64,000 bases of DNA, taken from contig CM119265.1 of assembly GCA_051294375.1 (NCBI GenBank), positions 15,414,963 through 15,478,962 of the forward strand, in the 5' to 3' direction. This document shows positions 57,801 through 64,000 of the stretch, in pieces. The stretch is from Paraspadella gotoi. Its lineage: Eukaryota > Chaetognatha. The notes beneath the pieces are model-generated. The model was not told the DNA's origin and searched no databases. It saw only the letters and a program-made list of their open reading frames with translations. The translations under genes and the position numbers were made by a program. Every line of letters starts with the position of its first letter. The stretch's first letter is position 1.

Positions 57801-58263
57801 TTCGGTCGTCGACTTTCGACAATAAAATCATGAGTGACGCGTAGGTTGCCACGAGATCAAGGTAATTCTTGGTAAGGTCGTAGTTAACGGTTATGTCAAA
57901 TTTGCTCTGACAAGCGTCGATGGTAGTCAGCAACTCGACAACATGATCCTTAAAGTCCAGGAGGTCGACGAAAGTGTAATAGTAAAGCGAGAGGGCTTTG
58001 ATCACTTCTCCCTTAATGTTGTTAACTGGGTGAAGTTCCTTTGAATGCGATTTGATTTCCATAATGGGAAATTTTTTAACGATCAGCTTTATCGCACCTT
58101 CGAGCGACTTGTCGCTAAGAAAGCTAGGTTTCGATTTAGCGTCGCCACAGGCTTTCTTAATGTTGTAGACCCTCGTTAGCATTCCGATCCCCCGATCGTT
58201 GAGAATTGTCAGCCGCTCGGACAGCTTTTGCTGACTTGGGTTCAAAGCACGTGCCATCGACAT
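54826..58263 (-). CDS. NCKAP1: NCKAP1 / HEM subunit of the WAVE complex
   Basis: One uninterrupted frame of 1,145 aa, which is full length for the family (about 1,125). The start ATG at 58263 gives [20 protein letters not shown], matching the vertebrate N-terminus pattern. An upstream in-frame TTG is not used. Conserved blocks include [49 protein letters not shown], and near the end [14 protein letters not shown]. The protein scaffolds the WAVE regulatory complex with CYFIP/Sra1, linking Rac to Arp2/3 actin nucleation. It may have membrane-proximal association but has no true transmembrane helix. It is notable that a gene this long has no intron while its neighbours have 10 to 15. No second, intron-bearing copy is in the window. 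Retroposition with loss of the parent is one explanation. Confidence 0.97.
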   Translation of the reverse strand: MSMARALNPSQQKLSERLTILNDRGIGMLTRVYNIKKACGDAKSKPSFLSDKSLEGAIKLIVKKFPIMEIKSHSKELHPVNNIKGEVIKALSLYYYTFVDLLDFKDHVVELLTTIDACQSKFDITVNYDLTKNYLDLVATYASLMILLSKVDDRKAVLGLFNHAHEMMHGTGDPAFPRLGQMIVEYDPPLKRMCEEFVPHAKLVVQALLSLQYVYPRRNLHAEEWRKAQLLSLVTTSATLLNPAQSPTIPCEYLSLDIMERWIILGFLLCHQHLNQQVAMDLFKMVCQSSWVLMLYRDEVIKIHSFVTSFFEGIRGYRKKVDEIKECYNHALQHAHLLHRERRKFLRTALKELALVFTDQPGLLGPKSLYVFMGMAFARDEVHWLVRHQDSLASLKDKRPKPDLEDRLLPELLFHVEELRALVRKYNQVLQRYYVQYLSGYDASRLNHLTQNMSVLPEDESILLSSFYSTMTGLSVKQVEDNELFDFRGLRLDWFRLQAYTSVQRSPLQLTDHKELAHLMNTIAFHSKMVDFLDEMLNETSDMSFFCFYYKQFEHQFQMCLEFPAQTRYAVAFPLICSHFMNCTHELCPEERHHIGDRSLSCVNNFLDEMAKEAKQIITNICVEQCDLSHQLRPKNCAAEIAQQVNKRRRENRPGRGNMKPLSEEEKPGVESKRKTREEFTKMDKLHMALTELCYAINYCSTISIWEHTFAPREYLSQHLESRFAKSLVTMVMYNPETNEIGKPTELLQSVRAYMNVLQSLENYVHIDITRVFNNVLLQQTQPLDSHGEKTITFLYANWYLEVLLRRVSAGHIVFSPFHKAFVSLSTEGQLPFSAEEFSDLNELRALAELIGPYGMKYLSENLMWHISSQVGELKKLVEQNRTTLTEIRESFDKPEVMKELIRHLQNVDSVLQRTTIIGVILCFRSLAQEALQDVLDKRIPFLMTSIKDFQQHMPKTQDAAIANIRSQVGIDIVNEMASAAGLSCDVDPALCSAMRNQAKDSNPEDEYMTACLLMVFIAVSIPRLARMENSQYKPSLEAHANNAHCLAKAINALAAALFTVCGNGDTEERLKEFLALASSSLLKLGLETIDKEAVRHRESIYILLDTIVQESPFLTMDLLESCFPYVLLRNAYHAVYRQGGINPV

Positions 58264-59383
58264 TTTCCAGGTTGTATGCAAAAAATTTATTCCGTTATTC
58301 TATTTTTAAAGTAGTTTTTGCATGATTTTTTTCTCTGAAAAGTTAATTCATAATGTCATAAAGCAAACAATCGATTTTCAAAAACATGAGAAATTAATAG
58401 AACTAATAGAAACGAATGTTAAGAATAAATAACTATGGCCGCTGATGAACGGTTGGTGGATTTTAGTCCACCATATAACAATATTTTGCGCGGATACTTA
58501 TGATTATGGTTTTATGTGGATTTAAAATTTTATTAGTCGTTAAAATGTTAGATCCATATCATTTTTTATCTTGCAGTTTTCCTTATTACATTAATTCTAA
58601 TGCGTGCAAAAAATGTTTAATTAAGTCTCAATATTTTTTGTCCGTAACGTAATTGGCTTTGCCGAACGATTTCTCTCCGTGCGATTTGAATCGAATCAAC
58701 GGAACATGTTTAACTTAAACAACGTCGAATTAACTTACAAGTTGTCTATAGTATATTTATTTTTAATTGAGGAAAGAGAGAAACCGAAATGGTCTTGAGT
58801 CCAGATAATTTTTCGAGTTCCTCCATTTTATTCCTTAACTTCCTTCACTTGTTTACTAAATTTTTTTCTCACCCTCCTGCCATCAAGCGGCGACTTACTT
58901 AATCTTATTCCAATTCAGAAATCAAATTTACCAGGCAGTGACATTGTATTTAATATATTTATAAGTTTGCTGGTGTTAGTTAAATACAGGGGCATATTTC
59001 AATTATGTTTCTGTTAATTGACGACAAATTTGATGGGCTAATATATATTAACCGATTAATATAATAAAGATCTGAATTTAATATTTTTATTTTTGGAGGA
59101 ATTTTCAGACAGAATTATCATCAAAATATTCCTTCTAAAATTTGAAAATTGAATATTGAATATTGAAAATTGATCGTCAATTGCCCAACATAACCTAAAA
59201 AATATTAAGAAAATTTTTTGTAAGATTTTCAGTTTCAATAGTTAAGAAGAAATCGTTTAAAATTACGATTAAATCATTAACGAGAATCGAGGAACCACCA
59301 GCGATGCTTTGTAGAAGTAGAACTTTGTAGAGCAGGACATATATAGTTTACATCATATAATAACCAACTTGTAATACAAGTAA
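58264..59383. other. NCKAP1 upstream region
   Basis: Holds the NCKAP1 promoter side, a fragment of the 19320 SINE family at about 58435-58485 (GAACGGTTGGTGGATTTTAG), and AT-rich sequence. A possible downstream exon of the minus-strand gene at 59384-59589 may lie near 58780-58850, but it is not secure. Confidence 0.4.
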
Positions 59384-59589
59384 CCTGGAATCTTTCGTTT
59401 CCGTTTGCGAGGAGCGAACCTTGGCGCTGCAGCATCCGCCGTGTCAGCCCGTGGCGGCAGCTGCAGCGTCGGCTGCGCTTCGGCCATCTTGTTGGAGCTC
59501 AAACCGAAGCCGCGGTCGGCGGTGCGATGGAGGCCAGGCGTTATGCATTGCGCGGCAACCAGGTCTTTAAGCTTTTTCTTTACAGGCAC
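59384..59589 (-). CDS. Partial hypothetical exon, basic tail
   Basis: A GC-rich minus-strand frame ending in PRKRKRKIP before a GT donor (59383). It could begin at the internal ATG of NKMAEAQPTLQLPPRA, or follow a TAG acceptor just upstream of 59589. The composition (Ala/Pro, then Lys/Arg) is protein-like. I recognise no family and could not place the next exon. It would be head-to-head with TIMELESS, under 100 bp apart. Confidence 0.3.
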
Positions 59590-59660
59590 GGCCTATACAA
59601 AATAATAAACGGGTTACGCTCACGAACTCGACCGTAGATTGATAAATAAGATTGATTAAC

Positions 59661-62600
59661 ATGGATTCTAAATTTTTACTGGCTGAAGTCCAAGCTTGTT
59701 GCAGTTCTCTTGGATATCAAGACAATGGAGTTTATCACAGGGGAGAAGATCATCTTAATGCTATCAAGGTTTGGTGTGACGCAATTTTACTTTGCTACTT
59801 TTATTGCAACAGTCAAACTGAGCACCTGGGCTATTGCTAAGGGTTGTACAAAAGTTTTATCTTAATTTATTCGTTGCAGGATTTGATTCGCTACCTTCGG
59901 CGTGACGGAGAGATTTGCCAAATTCGTCGCGTTCTCGGCGAAGCGCGCGTGTTGCAAAACGATTTAGTCCCGATGCTGAAAAACTACAAGGACGATGCTA
60001 CCCTTTTCGACCTGATCGTTAGGCTCTTAGTCAATCTCACTCAGGTTCGATACCTTATAAATTTGGGCTGATCCGAATTGAAAAATTTTGTATCGTCGTT
60101 TTGCCCCTGAAGCCAGCGGAGTTGTGCTTTAACAACAAACCGCCAGAAGATAAAGAACTGCGCGTGTTCTACCTTCAAATAACGACTCATCTGCAGTCTT
60201 ACAAACAATTTTTCGCCCACGAGTCCTCCTTCTTCAACGTTATCACCAAGAAGCTCGTCGACTCCTTTAGTCGCGGATGGGAGGATCGCGAAGAGGAGGA
60301 TCGGCTACTCGTGGAGAGACTCCTCGTACTGATTAGAAACGTCGTCTCCATCCCTTCCGATCCCGAAGCAGAAAAGCGGACGGAAAATGACGTCAGCGTG
60401 CACGATTTGTTGTATTGGGCTATGCAGGTGACGTCTTGAGAAAGATTGTATTGGGCTATGCAGGTGACGTCTTGAGAAAGATTCACATTTAGTACGCCAT
60501 ACGAATTTCGAATCTTGCTTTCTCATTTTTCGAATCGCAGTCGTCTGGCCTCGAAAGCGTTTTTCTCTACATCTCCAGCACTTCAACCGAAGCTCAGTTC
60601 TGCCTCCACACCTTAGAAATAATAAACCAAGTATTGCGGGAACAGTCGCCTGCTCAATTAGCTTCCGCTGGTCAGCTTAGGACCGAAAAAGAGTTGGAGG
60701 AGGAAAGGTGAGAAGAAAATTAATGCTTATTATCACGTAGTTAACTTATTGTGAAAAACGGTTTTTCTTTACGCTTCAGCCAGGAACTCGAGGCCATTCG
60801 CCTTCGCGAGGCGGCCGTCAAACGCGCAAACGCGATGAAATATTCGGGTCGTCACTCTCGTTTCGGCGGCACCTTTACGATCGCCAACCTCAAGGGGATC
60901 GCTGACGCCGACGCCATCGTTCACAAATCCCTTAGCAAAATCCAAGGTAACGAATATTGACGGTAGAAAGGATTTCTTCACATGTTGTGACGTTCTCCCT
61001 TCTTTCTTTGCTACTAGGAAATCTGTGCTTCGACGAAGAGAAAAAACGACGCCGACGACCGAAGAATAAACTTCCGGTAGCTGATCGGGACGCCACCAGA
61101 AAATCTACGCAGGCAATTCGCGTTCTTCACCGCGACTTCTGCTCCAAGTTCCTCGATCACTGCTATAATCCCATGATGCGAACAGTGAGGTTGGAACGAC
61201 GAAAGATTTTAATTGCGTCGCGAGTACTCGCGGAGCAACTCTATAAGTCACTTTTCGGTCGGTCTGTCGGTCGGTATGTCTGTCCGTCGGTCTGTCCCAC
61301 TTACGTTAGAAATGCATATAGTTGGTTGCTCATTTGTTAAGACAGAAAAAACCTCAAATCTTAGGGACTGCTAGCGCTGCCTTCAGGAATTCCTAAAACT
61401 ATAAAGAATAAAAGATGGAATTTTGATTCCGTGCATGTCATAAATACATAGGCAAAACAATTTTTTAGTCATGTCATATCATCGAAAGGAAATACAGGTG
61501 AAAATAAAGTCACTGCGGCACAACATATTGGAATTACCGTTTTTGTTGCTTATTTATCAAATCGACATTATTGTATCGCTTTTGTCATCTCTTTCTGTTT
61601 TCGTTCCAGGGACGCCATACGTCACAAGAAGGGCGAGGAGAATGACGAGTCTTTTTACTTGTGGACGATGCGATTTTTCATGGAATTCAATCGTCTCTAC
61701 AATTTTGATGTGGGTCTTGTCTCGGAGACGCTGTCCATGCAAACTTTTCACCTCATTCAAGTGCATTTAACCGACTGCTACGAACGAATGATCACCGAAA
61801 AGCGGCAGGTTCAGGAGTCATTAGCATGGGGTCGGAGATTGCATCTTGCTTTAAAAGCCTATCAGGAATTGCTGCTCACAGTACACACCATGGGCAAATC
61901 CAAAGATCCTGTTTTGGTTAATAATAGGTGAGACGGCATATTTTACAGAAAACTTTATCAGTTAAAAGCAACTTTAAAGAATTAACGATCCTTCCTCTAT
62001 CCGTTTCGCAGCACGATTCTCAAAAACAACCTCTTTTACGTAATGGAATATCGCGATCTATTCGTCATGCTACTCAAAAAGTTCGATGATTCGCGCCTAT
62101 CCAAGTCGTTCCTTCGCGATCTCTTTGAAACAGCCCATGCCTTTGTAAAAATGTTAGAAGAACACTGTAAAGGCAACACACACACGATGGTACAAAAGAC
62201 TCAAGTCGTCGGGAGGAAAAAGAAACCCACGCCGAAAAGCGTTCATAGGTATGGTTAATTGGCATAACATGTTCTGTTAGAAGCATTCTTTGCTACTACC
62301 TTGATATTTAACTTTAATAGCACTTTGACCGAAGAGGAACTGGAACTGAAATGGTCCTCTATGCAATCGGAAATCGGCGAAGTTTTGAGCGGAACTCGGC
62401 CAATGGCAGACGACATTATTCCGTTCGACGCTGCTTCATCCGTCAGTGTAGAAGATCAAAAGACTCAAGTAAGCGAAGATGGAAAGAATAATCTTTACCT
62501 ATAACCTGAAACCTGCTTTCTAACCTTCATAGGCTATGAACCGAATTCAAGCGGCGCTCCGCGACAGACAGGTGGGCGAGGCGGTAGCGTTGTTTCGCGC

Positions 62601-64000
62601 TGCCCGCGGTGTTTGGCCAGAGGGTGACGCCTTTGGCTGCGTGGGATTAACGCCGGAAGAGGAGCTCCAGTCGCTGAAGCAGATTATGTTGGCCGACTTG
62701 TCTGACTTCGAAGACCAGACGTGTGATCAGCAGGAGGATGACGAAGACGAAGAAGAAGAAATCGCCCAGATGGTTCCTGTTGAGATCGAATTTAAATTCG
62801 AAGAATATCTCACGAAATTCGCCCGAGGAGAAGTAGTTAAGAATTGCTGCTTAGTTCTTAAGGACTACGCAACCAATTCGGCGTCCGTCAATCATGCTGT
62901 CGTCAAGTTGCTTCATCGTTTAAGTGTCGACATGAAACTTGCCGGGTTGCTTTATCATGTCAGCGCCTTAAAGATTTTTAAAACTATTCTTCACGATCCT
63001 GGAGCCCGGTCAAAACATTTACGAGAACTCTCTACGTTCTCCAAATTCCTAGTGCAAAAATTTTTTCAAGATTTGGAGAGGAATCCGTTGCTAGTGGTGG
63101 AAACGCTTTTTTGGAAGGATCTCAAGGAGGCCGTTGATGTCACCGAAGGCTACGGCTCTTATAGGGAGAGATCGAAGACGAAGAAGACCCTATGGACTGA
63201 AGAACAAGAAAACGAAATCCGCCTCTTATGGGAAGAGCACCGCAACAAGCTCGAGGAAGGGGCGGATGTTGCCGACCTCGTTCTCGAAAGTCTCAGCAAT
63301 CCCGGGGAAAAGACTCGCACCCAACTTGTTCGGCAAATGGTGCGAATGGGACTCTTGGGTTCCGCGAAAGACCTGAAGACGCGCGCGAAACCACGAAAAG
63401 CAAAAACGCCCAAACACGTGTGGCCAGAAACACTGAGCGAGGAATTAAAGATGTTGTACGAAAAGCATCGGGAAAACGAAGAGAATGATGAGTCGGGACT
63501 GGATGTCATAGACAAGATAATGCGAGATCTCACCGATGCCTCCCGGTCTCGCAAGGAGATTTTAATGCAACTGGCGGCAATGGACTTAATACAGGATCCA
63601 AATGCGTACCGTAAAAAGGGCGTCCGTCATATCGCATATTGGCGCCCTGAGCAAATCGATGAACTTCGCGAGTTGTGGGCTCGCTATGAGAATGCCATGA
63701 ATCCCTTAGATCGAATCAAAGAAGCTCTCGTCGCCAAAAGAAGTAAAAATATGCTTGCTTCCAAGTTATTAGAGCTGGGACTTATCGCCGACAAGAAGGC
63801 GCTTATGAATAAGGGGAAGGAAGAAAAGAAGAGGAAGAAAACTGATCCGTGGGAAAACGCCACGGATGAAGAGGACGTCGTAACCCCGCCAACCACGGAC
63901 GACGAAACCGTCCAAACTACCACCGTTGAACGGAAGAAGGTCAGTATGACAAGCCGGCAGCGAGATAGCGCTCGCGAAAAGCGTCGGTATGCCGTGTCCG
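59661..64000 (+). CDS. TIMELESS: TIMELESS (replication fork protection), 3' end beyond window
   Basis: Ten exons visible: 59661-59768, 59880-60044, 60113-60427, 60541-60707, 60780-60946, 61018-61189, 61610-61927, 62012-62248, 62321-62468, 62533-64000 and on (1,088 codons so far). It begins MDSKFLLAEVQACCSSLGY, followed by DLIRYLRRDGE, RLLVNLTQPAELCF, NRHSRFGG-like GRHSRFGGTF, FVSETLS-like GLVSETLSMQTFH, LHLALKAYQELL, YVMEYRDLFV and IIPFDAASSV, all matching human TIMELESS in order. A repeated WTEEQENEIRLLW/WRPEQIDELRELW module near the right end matches the C-terminal PARP1-binding-type repeats. It partners TIPIN to stabilise forks and activate checkpoints. Exon 3 ends in a 36-bp tandem duplication that also copies the donor. 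Intron 6 carries a dispersed repeat. Confidence 0.97.
60410..60481 (+). repeat. 36-bp perfect tandem duplication across an exon-intron junction
   Basis: The unit starting TTGTATTGGGCTATGCAGGT is present twice (60410-60445, 60446-60481) and includes the exon 3 donor. Use of the second donor would read through GTG ACG TCT TGA, so only the first gives a full protein. Confidence 0.9.
61211..61545 (+). repeat. Dispersed repeat in TIMELESS intron 6
   Basis: Begins with the palindrome GCGAGTACTCGC, then GAGCAACTCTATAAG, a GTCGGTCTGTCC microsatellite, and the CCTAAAACTATAAAGAATAAA and GGAATTACCG stretches shared with LANCL intron 1. Confidence 0.65.

Noticed and set aside
58264-58281. Longer NCKAP1 N-terminus (six extra residues)
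   Set aside because: The extension starts at TTG, and the ATG at 58263 matches the family N-terminus.

Overview
The window is nuclear DNA from an animal, most likely an invertebrate or non-bilaterian metazoan. It is AT-rich, its genes are split by GT-AG introns, and it carries animal-type genes (LZTS family, NCKAP1/HEM, SH2 and KEN domains, NUPR1-like, Twist/HAND-type bHLH). Introns and spacers are packed with small inverted-repeat elements, tRNA-like SINEs and a Penelope-like retroelement remnant. Degenerate TTAGGG-like tracts argue weakly against insects and nematodes. The phylum cannot be fixed from the sequence alone.

Layout, left to right. 1-1341: 3' end of an unrecognised gene with a Lys-rich tail. 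2953-10351: secreted C-type lectin/EGF/EGF/VWA protein whose lectin domain is split by a 5.9 kb repeat-filled intron. 11226-21561: 15-exon LZTS-family coiled-coil gene; its 4 kb intron 13 holds, on the same strand, an intronless gene (16771-19188) for a protein kinase + KEN ribonuclease + SH2 protein. 22224-24605: LANCL. 25180-24756 (minus): small Twist/HAND-type bHLH. 26110-25620 (minus): two doubtful overlapping ORFs. 26784-27086: NUPR1-like. 27303-28681: unrecognised acidic protein. 29036-36348: ABCF1, 14 exons, with large insertions in its introns. 36349-43847: AT-rich repeat land. 43848-46365: A20/AN1 zinc-finger protein (ZFAND5/6 type). 46366-54825: repeats, including a Penelope-like remnant. 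58263-54826 (minus): NCKAP1 in a single exon. 59661-64000: TIMELESS, running off the right edge, with a possible short minus-strand gene just upstream.

Most genes are unrelated housekeeping or signalling genes (ABCF1 in translation, TIMELESS in replication forks, NCKAP1 in the WAVE actin complex, ZFAND in ubiquitin/stress, LANCL in glutathione/Cys chemistry), so there is no operon logic. The strongest novelty is the kinase-KEN-SH2 gene. It has the IRE1/RNase L effector module with the KEN catalytic residues intact, but no transmembrane segment, lumenal sensor or ankyrin repeats. A C-terminal SH2 domain with the FLVR arginine replaces them, suggesting a cytosolic RNase controlled by phosphotyrosine. 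A second theme is hammerhead-ribozyme-like cores recurring in several inverted-repeat elements, including the one that contains the Penelope GIY-YIG remnant.

Exon boundaries were set by hand from splice signals and reading phase. For every multi-exon gene with a stop inside the window the summed coding length is a multiple of three.
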